Below, one piece after another: positions 44,231 through 52,998 of a stretch of 64,000 nucleotides of DNA. The stretch comes from Actinophytocola sp036555685 (lineage in GTDB: Bacteria; Actinomycetota; Actinomycetes; Mycobacteriales; Pseudonocardiaceae), in assembly GCF_036555685.1 (NCBI RefSeq), contig NZ_DATBKY010000237.1:52387-116386 (forward strand). The letters are read 5' to 3'. The notes under the pieces were generated by a model, which was not told the DNA's origin, did not search any database, and saw nothing but the letters and a program-made list of their open reading frames with translations. The first letter of the stretch is position 1. Each line of letters begins with the position of its first letter. Made by a program: the position numbers and the translations under genes.

Positions 44231-44854
44231 ATGAAGGGAATCAAGCTCGCAACGATGGTCGCGGTCACCGCCGCGGCCGCTCTCGTCGCCGGGTGCGGGC
44301 GCGCGGAACCGGGGACAGGGGGACCGGCGACAACGTCTCCGCCGGTGACGCAGCCGGCACCCACGTCCACATCGCATATGCCGCGGATGCCCGGCGCGAC
44401 GCACCCGCGGCCCGGTCACACCCCGTCACACCACGTGCCCGCGCCGCACCGGGCTCCGGTGCTTGCGAACGGCAGGCACTGTGTCTGGCTGACCCGCCTC
44501 GACCTGGGCTCCCGGACGCTCACGTTCGATGTCGTCCAGTGGCTCACCGGCGAGGAGGCGGACGAGGCGTTCCACCGTGACCACCCCGAGGCGCCCGACG
44601 TCCACGTGCCGAACGGCTACTACATCGTCAACCAGAACCCGCGGCTGCGGACACTTCCGGTCCAGCGCGGCGCGGCGGTGAGCGTGCTCGTGCCGTCGCA
44701 CGGCAGCGTCCACCAGACGATCCCGTTCGCCGCGCTGCCGAGGTACCTGAGCGACGACATCGAACCGAACGACGGCAAGCTCTGGTACAACCCGTTCTGG
44801 CTGACCGTCCGCAATGACCGGATCGTCGCCGTCTTCGAGCAGTACATCCCGTGA
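44231..44854 (+). CDS. putative lipoprotein
   Basis: The 207-aa protein has a signal sequence with lipobox LVAGC (MKGIKLATMVAVTAAAALVAGC), then a Thr/Pro/His-rich linker (residues 25-75) with PAPTSTSHMPRMPGATHPRP. The mature domain begins near NGRHCVWLTRLDLGSRTLTFD and has no recognised family. It lies outside the membrane. It is followed after 18 bp by a CBS protein. The His-rich linker could bind metal, which is speculation. Confidence 0.75.
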   Translation: MKGIKLATMVAVTAAAALVAGCGRAEPGTGGPATTSPPVTQPAPTSTSHMPRMPGATHPRPGHTPSHHVPAPHRAPVLANGRHCVWLTRLDLGSRTLTFDVVQWLTGEEADEAFHRDHPEAPDVHVPNGYYIVNQNPRLRTLPVQRGAAVSVLVPSHGSVHQTIPFAALPRYLSDDIEPNDGKLWYNPFWLTVRNDRIVAVFEQYIP

Positions 44855-44872
44855 CGGCCCGCACGCGAGGCG

Positions 44873-45295
44873 GTGACCACTATGGACACGTCGACCCTGG
44901 ACAACCTGCCGATTCAGCGGGTCATGAGCGCGGAGGTGCTCGGCATCGTGCCGTCCGCGCCGCTCGAGGTGGCGCTGCGGATGATGGTCGAGGCCGGCGT
45001 TCGGCACCTTCCGGTGGTCGAACGCCGCCGGTGCCTCGGGCTGCTGCACGAGTCGGACGCGCTGTGGCGCCTGTGGTCCACCACAGGCGCCGGCACGCGG
45101 CCGTGCCGCACCGTCATGCGGACCCCGCCGCCGTGCGTCGACGCGGCCGGCACCGTCGGTATGGCCGCCCGGCGCATGGCCCGCTCGGCCTCCGACGCCG
45201 TGCTGGTGCTCGACGAGGGCCGGGTGGTCGGCATCGTGACCGCGACCGACCTCGTCGACCTGCTTGCCAAGAAAGTGACACAAATGTTCTCCTGA
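44873..45295 (+). CDS. CBS-pair domain protein without BON
   Basis: The 140-aa protein (GTG at 44873, or 137 aa from ATG at 44882) is a pair of CBS domains: IQRVMSAEVLGIVPSAPLEVALRMMVEAGVRHLPVVE, then VMRTPPPCVDAAGTVGMAARRMARSASDAVLVLDEGRVVGIVTATDLVDLL. It resembles Rv2626c (Hrp1) in size. It could sense adenosine nucleotides. It follows the lipoprotein by 18 bp and precedes the C5-epimerase-like gene by 22 bp. Confidence 0.85.
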   Translation: MTTMDTSTLDNLPIQRVMSAEVLGIVPSAPLEVALRMMVEAGVRHLPVVERRRCLGLLHESDALWRLWSTTGAGTRPCRTVMRTPPPCVDAAGTVGMAARRMARSASDAVLVLDEGRVVGIVTATDLVDLLAKKVTQMFS

Positions 45296-45317
45296 AAAGA
45301 CATTTCGAAACTGGGGA

Positions 45318-46940
45318 ATGGTTCACATGAATTATGTGGGATCGGCGCGAAACTGGCGCAAATTATCGGTACTCGTCGCGATTGTGGCGATGTCGCTATC
45401 GGTATTGGGGACATCGACCGGTGAGCCGGTGGCCGTCGCGCAGGCGGTGAGCGCGCCCACGCAGGCGGACGCGACCGCCGTGCCCGTGATGCCCAGCGGG
45501 CCGGGCTCGGACCCGTTGGAAGGCATCGCTCTACCACCTGCCGCCGGCGCCGCGGGCGTCGAGCAGCGAATCGAGCAAATGGAGGCGAAGTCCGTCGCGG
45601 CCACCACGAGGCCGTTGCCGGACACGTACCAGAAGGGGACGTTCGTGCCGCGGGCGCTGCCCGACGCTGCCCTGCCGTACAACTCCAGCGCGGTGTACGA
45701 GCTGCCCGAGGTGCGGGACGCGACCGGCGTGGCGATGTACCTGCTGGACGGGAAGCTGTACGACCACCCGGTCAACCAGGCGGAGGATGCCTTGGCGGCG
45801 TTGAACAACTACCGGCTCACCGGTAGGGCCGCCTACTTGAACCGTGCCGTGCTCGACGCCCAGCGTCTCATCGACAGGCGAGTCGTCTCGGACGAGGCGT
45901 GGTACTACCCGTACCGGTTCGACTTCGCGTTGCACGGCGGCAGCAACGTCATGCGCGCGCCCTGGTTCAGCGCGATGGCGCAGGGGCAGGCGTTGAACGT
46001 GTTCGTGCGGCTGAACCGGGTCACCGGTGACCAGAAGTGGCGGGATGCGGCGGATGCCACGTTCAACAGCTTCCACAACGCACCGGTGCAGGGCCTTCCG
46101 TCCACTGTGCACATCGACGCCGAGAACTACCTGTGGCTGGAGGAGTACCCGCTCTGGCCGCCGACCTCCTCGGACCGGACGTTCAACGGACACGTGTTCG
46201 CCGCCTTCGGTCTGTACGACTACCTCCGGTTGACCGGCAACACCGTCGCGGTCGACCTGTGGAACGGCGGGCTCGTCAATGCGCGGTGGCACATCCAGTA
46301 CCGCTTCCGCAACCTGGGCTACATCAGCCACTACTGCCTGCGGCACCCGGCGGTGCTGTCGACGAAGTATCACGACATCCACTGGCACCAGATGGTTTCC
46401 CTGCACGCCAGCACCGGCGACGCGGGCTGGAGCCGGATAGCCGACGCGCTGCGCGCCGACTACCCGCCACCGGCCGTCAGCGGGACGGTGGTGCTGACGG
46501 GCGGCACGCACACCGGCTACAAGTTCGATGCGAACGGCGCAATCACGGCCCGCAAGTCGATCAGCCTGAGCAGGCGTTCGGGGGCGCCCGGCGATCAGCG
46601 GGCGCGGATCAAGGGTCGCGGCGTCTACCTGCGGATCACCGCCGGCTCGCTCGCCGGCTACTGGGTCGCCGAGAACTACCAGCGCGCCTGGTTCGCCGGG
46701 GCGAAGGCGGTGCTGGCGTATCCGCTGCCACGGACCGTCCGCATCCCGGCCGGTACCTGGTCGGCGTACCGGTACGACGCGGCCGGCACGGTCACCGCGG
46801 CCAGGACCATCAGGCCGACGAGCGCGACGAGCGCGCCCTTCCAGCGCAGCGCCACGATCAACGGGCGGCTCCAGGTCCTGGTCACCGCGGGCTCGCTGGC
46901 CGGCTACTGGCTGCCGGCACAACGCATGACACTTATCTGA
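45318..46940 (+). CDS. secreted D-glucuronyl C5-epimerase-like protein with C-terminal repeats
   Basis: The 540-aa protein has a signal peptide (KLSVLVAIVAMSLSVLGTS, cleavage near AVAQAV). The middle (about 110-385) matches the C5-epimerase C-terminal domain: SSAVYELPEVRDATGVAMYL, WYYPYRFDFALHGG, HIDAENYLWLEEYPLWPP, NGHVFAAFGLYDYLRLTG, and KYHDIHWHQM. Two C-terminal repeats share TAGSLAGYW. It would modify uronic-acid polymers outside the cell. The 5' end is notably AT-rich for this window. Start ATG at 45318 or 45327 is open. Confidence 0.78.
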   Translation: MVHMNYVGSARNWRKLSVLVAIVAMSLSVLGTSTGEPVAVAQAVSAPTQADATAVPVMPSGPGSDPLEGIALPPAAGAAGVEQRIEQMEAKSVAATTRPLPDTYQKGTFVPRALPDAALPYNSSAVYELPEVRDATGVAMYLLDGKLYDHPVNQAEDALAALNNYRLTGRAAYLNRAVLDAQRLIDRRVVSDEAWYYPYRFDFALHGGSNVMRAPWFSAMAQGQALNVFVRLNRVTGDQKWRDAADATFNSFHNAPVQGLPSTVHIDAENYLWLEEYPLWPPTSSDRTFNGHVFAAFGLYDYLRLTGNTVAVDLWNGGLVNARWHIQYRFRNLGYISHYCLRHPAVLSTKYHDIHWHQMVSLHASTGDAGWSRIADALRADYPPPAVSGTVVLTGGTHTGYKFDANGAITARKSISLSRRSGAPGDQRARIKGRGVYLRITAGSLAGYWVAENYQRAWFAGAKAVLAYPLPRTVRIPAGTWSAYRYDAAGTVTAARTIRPTSATSAPFQRSATINGRLQVLVTAGSLAGYWLPAQRMTLI

Positions 46941-46954
46941 CAGCGAAGGAAAGG

Positions 46955-46983
46955 GCCGGCGGCAGGCATGTCCTGCCGCCGGC
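46955..46983. terminator. bidirectional hairpin terminator
   Basis: GCCGGCGGCAGG / CCTGCCGCCGGC, a perfect 12-bp stem with a 5-base CATGT loop, lies between converging genes (C5-epimerase-like and the SdhD-like gene). Confidence 0.8.
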
Positions 46984-46997
46984 TCGTGCATGACAAC

Positions 46998-47375
46998 TCA
47001 CCCGTTGCCTGCGATGGTGACCAGCAGCCAGGCGCCGTACCCGACGGTCGCGGCACCGAGGACGACGAGCCCGCGGGTGACGAGGCGCTCGACCCGGTCG
47101 CTCGGCCCGAAGTCCGCGACGATCCCGCGCAGGCCGGCGAGCGCGTGCCAGGTGACCGTGACGAGAAATGCCAGCTCGGTCGTGAACACGACGGGATTGC
47201 GCAGCCAGGCGATGACCTCGGCGTAGCTGCGCAGGCCCTCGTCGGCCACGTAGTGCTGGGCGATCATGTGCGCGGTCAGCAGCCCGAGCAGGAGGGCGCC
47301 GCTACCGGCCTGGACCGTCCACAACCACGCTGGAGACATGTGGTCCCGGGCGGTTTCGCGCGGTTGGATCTGCAT
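46998..47375 (-). CDS. SdhD/FrdD-like membrane anchor subunit
   Basis: The 125-aa protein has three transmembrane helices (LWTVQAGSGALLLGLLTAHMIAQHYV, VFTTELAFLVTVTWHALAGLRGIVADF, LVTRGLVVLGAATVGYGAWLL). Conserved His in LLTAHMIAQHYV and WHALAGL are in the right place for haem ligands of succinate dehydrogenase/fumarate reductase anchors. It is the last gene of an ATGA-linked minus-strand operon with SdhC-like, SdhB-like and a GlpA-type flavoprotein. Confidence 0.8.
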   Translation of the reverse strand: MQIQPRETARDHMSPAWLWTVQAGSGALLLGLLTAHMIAQHYVADEGLRSYAEVIAWLRNPVVFTTELAFLVTVTWHALAGLRGIVADFGPSDRVERLVTRGLVVLGAATVGYGAWLLVTIAGNG

Positions 47376-47388
47376 TGGACGGACCTCC

Positions 47389-47760
47389 TCAGTTGAATAG
47401 CAGAACGATCGCGACGAGACCGACGGCGACTCCGACCACAGCCAGCGCCACCATGAGCGATCTGCGGGCGCCGATCAGTAAGCCGGAGCCCTGCAGAGCG
47501 ACGCGCACCCCGTGTGCCGCGTGCACGAGCAGCCCGGCGACGAGCACGGCGTCGAGGGCGAGAAACGCGGGGTGCCCGGCGATCGCGACGAACCGGTCCC
47601 AGGTACCGGGACCGCGAGTGAGCAGGCTCAGCACGGCCAGGTGCGCGTACAGATAGCAGGTGAGGCCGATGCCGGCGACGCGGCCGGCGACCAGGGTCCA
47701 CATGCCGGAGTGCCGGCCACGTGGGTCGAGCCAGCCGCGGACGCCCCGGCGGCCGGTCAT
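47389..47760 (-). CDS. SdhC/FrdC-like cytochrome b membrane subunit
   Basis: The 123-aa protein has three helices (WTLVAGRVAGIGLTCYLYAHLAVLSLL, AFLALDAVLVAGLLVHAAHGVRVAL, SLMVALAVVGVAVGLVAIVLL). R-V-A-G-I-x5-YLYAH and VHAAHGVR place His residues as for a b-haem. It overlaps the SdhB-like gene by ATGA (47757-47760). Together with the SdhD-like gene, it forms the membrane quinone-binding part. Confidence 0.82.
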   Translation of the reverse strand: MTGRRGVRGWLDPRGRHSGMWTLVAGRVAGIGLTCYLYAHLAVLSLLTRGPGTWDRFVAIAGHPAFLALDAVLVAGLLVHAAHGVRVALQGSGLLIGARRSLMVALAVVGVAVGLVAIVLLFN

Positions 47761-48482
47761 GACCGCCGCCCATTGCGAGCGCGGTGAACATGGAGGGCGA
47801 GGTGCCGCCGCAGCAGATCACGGCGCAGCCGCATGATCGCGCCGGCCGGGTCGACGCCGGCCGGGCAGACCTGCGAGCACTCCAGCGCCAGGTGGCAGCG
47901 CCAAGCGCCCTGTTCGCGGTCTGCGCGTTCGAGGACGGCCGCCGCGTCGTGCCCCCGCGGCTCTCGCAGCACCCGCTCGGTCGCGGCGAGGACCGCGGGA
48001 CCGGCGTAGCGCCCGTCGGTGGCGGTAACCGGGCAGGCCGAGGTGCAGAGCGAGCATTCGATGCAGTCCTCGAGCCGGTGTCCGTCGTGGTTGTGTTCGT
48101 CCCCGCGCAGCAGCGGCCGGCCGACGGCGTCGAGGGACTCGTAGAACGGGCGCATGTCCACCACGAGGTCACTGCGGACCTCCGCCCCCGCGAGCGGTTC
48201 GATCAGTACCTGGTCGCCAGGAGCGCCGGCGGGGGTCACGCAGGCGAGCCGCTCCCGCCGGTTGACGCGCATGCCGCACGTGCCGCACGAGGCGTGGAGG
48301 CAGGAGTGCCGGAACGTCAGCTCCGCATCCTGGTGCGACCGGATGGACATCAGTATGTCCAACACGGTCATGCCCGGCCGGTATGGCACGTCGAAGTCGT
48401 CGTAGTGCGGGTCCGTGTCCCCGGCGCGCCGGCGGTACACGGTGACGCGGATCGCGGCTTCGCCGTCGGTGGTCTCGTTCAT
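47757..48482 (-). CDS. SdhB/FrdB-type iron-sulfur subunit
   Basis: The 241-aa protein begins MNETTDGEAAIRVTVYRRRAGD. It has the plant-type [2Fe-2S] motif SCLHASCGTCGMRVN, then CIECSLCTSACP ([4Fe-4S]) and CHLALECSQVCPAGVDP ([3Fe-4S]), exactly as succinate dehydrogenase/fumarate reductase B. It would carry electrons from the flavoprotein to membrane haem/quinone. The flavoprotein of this operon is not SdhA but a GlpA-type. ATGA overlaps exist on both sides. Confidence 0.92.
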   Translation of the reverse strand: MNETTDGEAAIRVTVYRRRAGDTDPHYDDFDVPYRPGMTVLDILMSIRSHQDAELTFRHSCLHASCGTCGMRVNRRERLACVTPAGAPGDQVLIEPLAGAEVRSDLVVDMRPFYESLDAVGRPLLRGDEHNHDGHRLEDCIECSLCTSACPVTATDGRYAGPAVLAATERVLREPRGHDAAAVLERADREQGAWRCHLALECSQVCPAGVDPAGAIMRLRRDLLRRHLALHVHRARNGRRS

Positions 48483-49660
48483 GCCCCTACCTCCGCCGAT
48501 GTGTAGTACGCGGTGTGCGGCAGCAGCACAGCGTCCCTGGTGCGGCAGGGCGTCGTCACGCCGAGCTTGGCGCACGCGATGTCGGCCGTCGCCTCGGCCA
48601 TCGAACGAAGCGTCGTCGCCTTGCCGCCGGTGATGGTGATCAGGTTGTCGGCGCCGCCGTCGGCGGCGTGGTCGAAGCAGCGGAAGGTGCGGCTCAGCGT
48701 GCGGCCCGAAGCGTCGCTCCCGGTGGCGCCGATCAGCGGGCGTACCGCCGCCCACGCGGCCCGCATGGATGCCGCGCCCACTGCGGGCACCAGTCGCATC
48801 CCTTCGCGCAGAATTGCACGCACGTGCTCGCTCGACACTCGCACCTCGTCGGGGTCGTCGACGGTCCACGAGCTGGTGCCCACCACGGACAGTCCGCGCT
48901 GGGGCAGCACGATGTCGCCGTCGCCGGGCTTGTGAAGCCGGTTGACGACATGGGTGCACCACCGTCCGGTGACCGCGACGAGCACGCCCGGCGACGGGCG
49001 GATCGGCACCTCGGCCCCGGCCATCGCGGCCACCCGGCCGCTCCACGGCCCCGCGGCGTTGATGACGAGGTCCGCGGGTACCGCCACGTTCCGCCCGGCC
49101 ATGTGGTCGCGCGCGACGACGGCGGTGATCGACCGTCCGTTCGAGACGAATGTGACCGCCTCGGTGAACGGCCGCAGCACGGCGCCGCCACGCTGCGCAG
49201 TGGCGAAGAACCGCAGCGGCAGGCGCATGGCGTCCATGGTCGCGTCGGGCACCTGGACCGCGAGGCGGACATCGGGTGACAGCCCGGGCTCGGCGTCGAG
49301 CGCCGCCGAGCGGGAGAGCAGCCGGGTGGGGATGCCGGATTCGGCGCAGGCGTCGACGAACTCGTCGCGCTGGTCTGCGTCGTCGTCGGTGACCGCGACG
49401 AACAAGCCGCCGCCGTTCTCGAACGAGCCGGGGGCGATGCGCCGCAGGATCCGGTTCTCCTGAACACATTCGACCGCCGACTGCCGATCCGTCATCGCGT
49501 AGCGCCCGCCGCTGTGCAGCAACCCGTGATGGCGTCCGGTGGTGCCCGAGGTCAGCTCGCCTCGCTCCAGTACCGTCACGGCCAGGCCGCGCAGCGTCAG
49601 GTCGTGCGCGAGCGCGGCACCCGTGCCACCACCTCCGATGACCACAACCCTCTGTCGCAC
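48479..49660 (-). CDS. GlpA-like glycerol-3-phosphate dehydrogenase flavoprotein
   Basis: The 393-aa protein starts with GTG (MRQRVVVIGGGGTGAALAHDL), with FAD motif GGGGTGA and SGTTGRHHGLLHSGGRYAMTD followed by ECVQENRILRRIAPG, the hallmark of the anaerobic glycerol-3-phosphate dehydrogenase A chain. It is shorter than E. coli GlpA (542 aa) and lacks the C-terminal BFD [2Fe-2S]-type domain. No GlpB or CCG-type GlpC follows; SdhB/C/D-type genes take that place. Paired DosR-like boxes lie 70-105 bp upstream. Confidence 0.88.
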   Translation of the reverse strand: MRQRVVVIGGGGTGAALAHDLTLRGLAVTVLERGELTSGTTGRHHGLLHSGGRYAMTDRQSAVECVQENRILRRIAPGSFENGGGLFVAVTDDDADQRDEFVDACAESGIPTRLLSRSAALDAEPGLSPDVRLAVQVPDATMDAMRLPLRFFATAQRGGAVLRPFTEAVTFVSNGRSITAVVARDHMAGRNVAVPADLVINAAGPWSGRVAAMAGAEVPIRPSPGVLVAVTGRWCTHVVNRLHKPGDGDIVLPQRGLSVVGTSSWTVDDPDEVRVSSEHVRAILREGMRLVPAVGAASMRAAWAAVRPLIGATGSDASGRTLSRTFRCFDHAADGGADNLITITGGKATTLRSMAEATADIACAKLGVTTPCRTRDAVLLPHTAYYTSAEVGA

Positions 49661-49729
49661 AACCGACCTCGCGTTCCTGACGGTCCATCCGATACCCCGA
49701 AGGTAGGAATGCGACAGGTGCCACGGACA

Positions 49730-49765
49730 GGGACGGAGGTCCCGCCGACCCGGTCCCTTGGGCCC
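49730..49765. promoter_or_regulatory. paired DosR-like boxes upstream of GlpA/SdhBCD-like operon
   Basis: GGGACGGAGGTCCC (49730-49743) is a perfect dyad. GGTCCCTTGGGCCC (49752-49765) follows with centres 22 bp apart. They are the best pair in the window and lie 70 bp from the flavoprotein start. Confidence 0.75.
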
Positions 49766-49792
49766 CCGGTCGGCCGCCGGTCCGATGACGAC

Positions 49793-50638
49793 TCATGCCG
49801 GCGCGGCGAGGAACTCGCCGACCGCGGCCCAGAACGGCGGTGCCTGCTCGATGAACGGGTAGTGACCACTTCGTTCGAAGAAGATCAGCTCGCTGCGGCG
49901 GATGGCGGCGGCGAGCTCGGCCGAGCAGGACGGCGGGAACTGCGGGTCGTGCCGGCCGCACATCAGCAGCACGGGAAGGTCGAGCTCGCCCAGGCGCGTG
50001 GTGTAGTCGAGCTTGCGGGCCATGCGGTGCCAGTCGGCCCGGCCGGCGGCCGGGCGCAGCCAGTCGGTGAAGGTGACCGGTGCCGGGTCGGCGCGCTGCT
50101 GGTCCACATAGGATTCGCGGGTTACGAAGTTGATCAGGATTCGTTCGCTGCCAAGCCTGCGCAGGAGCATGTGTACGCTGCCCAGCAGGGCCATGCGCAC
50201 AAAGCGGGGATGCGTGCGGTTCCACAGCGCGCCGGGCGCCTCGCGGTAGGCGCGACCACCGCTGCCGGTGCCGACGAGAACCATCCGCCGGACCCGTCCC
50301 GGCCGCTCCAGGGCATACGAGAGAAGAGCCAGCCCACCCATGCTGTGGCCCATCGCATCGACCGGACCCGCCACACCGGTCGCGCGCAGCGCCTCGTCGG
50401 TACAGTCGTGCATCTCCGCCATGCCCAACCGTGCCGGCCTCCGCGAGGCACCCGAGCCTGGCGGGTCGAACGTGACGACGGTCCTGCCCAACCCGGCAAG
50501 CCCGTCGATCAGCGCGTTCGCCGCCGGCAGCCCGGGACGCTGGAACCGGTGCGGGCCCGGCATCAGGAACATGGGCTCCCCGTGTCCCAGCCGGTACACG
50601 GCCAGACCGTCCCGGACGACCGGGTCGCCCGGTGTCAC
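49793..50638 (-). CDS. alpha/beta hydrolase
   Basis: The 281-aa protein begins with GTG at 50638 (VTPGDPVVRDGLAVYRLGHG). It has TFDPPGSGAS, the nucleophile elbow GHSMGG and C-terminal GRHDPQFPP ... RSGHYPFIEQAPPFW with catalytic Asp and His. The substrate is unknown. GTGA overlap with the gene upstream fixes the start. It is the last of three coupled hydrolase genes. Confidence 0.85.
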   Translation of the reverse strand: MTPGDPVVRDGLAVYRLGHGEPMFLMPGPHRFQRPGLPAANALIDGLAGLGRTVVTFDPPGSGASRRPARLGMAEMHDCTDEALRATGVAGPVDAMGHSMGGLALLSYALERPGRVRRMVLVGTGSGGRAYREAPGALWNRTHPRFVRMALLGSVHMLLRRLGSERILINFVTRESYVDQQRADPAPVTFTDWLRPAAGRADWHRMARKLDYTTRLGELDLPVLLMCGRHDPQFPPSCSAELAAAIRRSELIFFERSGHYPFIEQAPPFWAAVGEFLAAPA

Positions 50639-51483
50639 GACCTGACCGCCGCGACGAAGTCGCCGACCGCGCGCAGCGTCTCGGCCGTCTGCTCCGCGTG
50701 CGGGCTGTGCCCGGCGCGGTCGATGAGCCGCAGGCGCGAATGCGGGATGCCCGCCGCCAACTCGTACTGGCACTCGGGCGGGAACACGAAGTCGTCACGG
50801 CCGGCGACTACGAGCGTCGTTGCCGTGATCTCGGGGAGACGGTCCACCACCGACCAGCCGTCGAGGAGGTGGTGGCCCGCGAAGATCAGCGCGTCCGGTC
50901 GCATCTTCGTGCGCCAGCCGCCGTGCGCCAGCTCGCGCGCGATCGTCCTCACGCCAGGGCCGCTGTAGTACGCGGGGCCGAGCCGCAGCAGGATACGGAA
51001 CCACTCCCGCGGCAGGATCTCACCGGCGAACCAGCGTCGGGCGAGCTCGACCTTGTCGGCGCCGTAGCCGCGTGCGGCGAGCACCTCCGGTGCGTTCTGC
51101 CGCGACCAGCGGCTGTCGGCGCCCGTGTCGAGCAGCACAAGGCGCGACAGGCTGTCGGGGTAGCGCAGCGCGTACTCGAGCGCGACGTGCCCGCCGAACG
51201 AATGGCCGAGCACGGCCCACCGCCGATAGCCCAGCCGCTCGCGCAGCGCCTCGGCGTCCGCCGTCAGGTTGTCCCACGTCATCGACGAGACCGGCGCGCC
51301 GGTGGACCGTCCGTTGCCGCGGTGGTCGTAGAAGACCAGCGTGAACCGGTCGGCACAGTGCCGGAACTGGTGCAGCGTCCAGAGATCCGCCCCCGGACCG
51401 CCGTGCATCAGCAGCAGCGGATCGCCGTCGCCGACCACATCGACGTTGAGCGACACGTCCCGTATCGCGATTCGCTTCGTCAT
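50635..51483 (-). CDS. alpha/beta hydrolase
   Basis: The 282-aa protein begins MTKRIAIRDVSLNVDVVGDG, with LLMHGGPGADLWTLHQF, FYDHRGNGRS, nucleophile GHSFGGHVALEYAL and C-terminal GRDDFVFPPECQYEL ... DRAGHSPHAEQ. HGGPG suggests proline iminopeptidase or ester hydrolase type. ATGA overlaps join it to the serine hydrolase upstream and GTGA to the hydrolase downstream. Confidence 0.87.
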   Translation of the reverse strand: MTKRIAIRDVSLNVDVVGDGDPLLLMHGGPGADLWTLHQFRHCADRFTLVFYDHRGNGRSTGAPVSSMTWDNLTADAEALRERLGYRRWAVLGHSFGGHVALEYALRYPDSLSRLVLLDTGADSRWSRQNAPEVLAARGYGADKVELARRWFAGEILPREWFRILLRLGPAYYSGPGVRTIARELAHGGWRTKMRPDALIFAGHHLLDGWSVVDRLPEITATTLVVAGRDDFVFPPECQYELAAGIPHSRLRLIDRAGHSPHAEQTAETLRAVGDFVAAVRS

Positions 51484-52925
51484 TCCGCATCACCTCCGTG
51501 GCGCCGCTTGTCGAACGACATCGGCGCGACGTCCAGATGGAAGCCGGTCACGCCGGTTCCGGGCGACCGGCCGAACACCACCCGCGTCGTGCCGAGGTCG
51601 AAGCCGGACAGATCGGCCCGGAACACGTACGGGTCGGCGGCGTCGTCGGGGTGGAGCGTCAAGCCGCGGGACAGGGCTGGCACCGGGGTGCGCACGCGGA
51701 GCACGAGCCGGCCGCGCCGGACGCGTACGTCCGCGCCCGCGACGAACCACTTCTGCACGTCGCGCACGGACCCGCGGAACGAGTATCGACCGCAGAGCTC
51801 GGCCCAGATCTCCGGATGCTGCGGTATGTCCGCGCGCAGCACCGGTTCCGGCACGCCGAGCAGGTCGTGAACGAGTCCGGACACCTCGCGGCCGAGCCAC
51901 GCCATGCCACCGCGCGTGCCGTTGGTGAACGCCACGACCCCGACGCCGTCGCCGGGGGCCACGGACAGCTCGGACCAGAAGCCGGGCAGCAACCCGTTGT
52001 GCTCGACGACGAGGTGTCCACCGGCGTCCTGGCGGAAGAAGGCGAGCCCCATGCCGGGCAGGCGGGGATCGGGCCGGTAGTGGGGCGCGTACATGCCGGC
52101 GAGCGTCTCAGTGCGGAGGAGCCCGCCACCGCCGCCGAGCAGGGCCGCCACGTACCGCGCCATGTCCCGGGTCGTCGACTGGACGGCGCCGGCCCCGATC
52201 GTCACGAGTTCGCGATCGGCGACCGGCCGCGGGCCGCCTGCGCGCAGGGTGTACCCGGTGGCGAGAGCCGCGGTGCCGCGCGAGGAACCGTTGAGGTCGG
52301 TGTGCGCCATGCCGAGCGGCGCGAACACGTGGTCGCGAAGGTGATCGGCGAGCGGCCGCGCCGTGACGTCCTCGACGATCTGGCCCAGCGTGGCGAACCC
52401 GTGGTTGCTGTACACGTGCCTGCTGCCGGGCTCCGCCACCAGGCGCAGGCCGCCGCGGTAGAACTCCGCCAGGGTCGGCACCCGGTGCCCGAAGGGCACC
52501 GTCTCACCGAGCACGGGGAGTAAGGCGCGAGCGGGATACACGAGCTCGGGCAGCCCGCCGGTGTGGGTGAGCAGCTGCCGCACGGTCGGCGGCCGGTGCG
52601 TTGCCTTCGCCGGCACCAGCCTGTAGGCGCGCAGGTAGTCGCCTGCGGGCGCGTCGAGGTCGACGAGCCCTCGTTCACCGAGCTGCAGCACCGCGACCGC
52701 GGTGAACGTCTTGGTGAGGGAACCGATCCGGAACGCAGTGTCCACAGTGACCGGCGTGCGGGACGCGAGGTCCGCGTACCCGTGTCCGTGGAAGAACTCC
52801 AGCCGCCCGTCGCGGACCACGCCGATCGCCAGGCCGACCGCCGGGTGACGGTTGAGGATCCCGGCAGTCCGGGCACGTAACGCGGTCACGTCGATCGCCG
52901 GGGACTCGTGCGGTGGCGCGCTCAT
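51480..52925 (-). CDS. serine hydrolase, class C beta-lactamase/esterase type
   Basis: The 481-aa protein has the S-x2-K motif (S69, K72 in GSLTKTF), YSN (VYSNHGFATLG) and HNGLLPGFWSEL in place of KTG, typical of EstB/penicillin-binding-type serine hydrolases. A C-terminal domain of about 110 residues (from HPEIWAELCGRYSF) is lipocalin-like. No signal peptide was found. The start MSAPPHESPA follows GGAAGGAAAC. It leads the three-gene hydrolase operon. Confidence 0.87.
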   Translation of the reverse strand: MSAPPHESPAIDVTALRARTAGILNRHPAVGLAIGVVRDGRLEFFHGHGYADLASRTPVTVDTAFRIGSLTKTFTAVAVLQLGERGLVDLDAPAGDYLRAYRLVPAKATHRPPTVRQLLTHTGGLPELVYPARALLPVLGETVPFGHRVPTLAEFYRGGLRLVAEPGSRHVYSNHGFATLGQIVEDVTARPLADHLRDHVFAPLGMAHTDLNGSSRGTAALATGYTLRAGGPRPVADRELVTIGAGAVQSTTRDMARYVAALLGGGGGLLRTETLAGMYAPHYRPDPRLPGMGLAFFRQDAGGHLVVEHNGLLPGFWSELSVAPGDGVGVVAFTNGTRGGMAWLGREVSGLVHDLLGVPEPVLRADIPQHPEIWAELCGRYSFRGSVRDVQKWFVAGADVRVRRGRLVLRVRTPVPALSRGLTLHPDDAADPYVFRADLSGFDLGTTRVVFGRSPGTGVTGFHLDVAPMSFDKRRHGGDAE

Positions 52926-52998
52926 GATGTTTCCTTCCGGCGGTACCGGCACATCCGGCCGCCACCGTCATGCTGTCCACGCGGGACACCCGGTGCCG

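Noticed and set aside
47757..50798. Single 1013-codon minus-strand open frame
   Set aside because: Only its last 241 codons are real (SdhB-type). The rest is out of frame with the GlpA-like and hydrolase genes, which have clear motifs in other frames.
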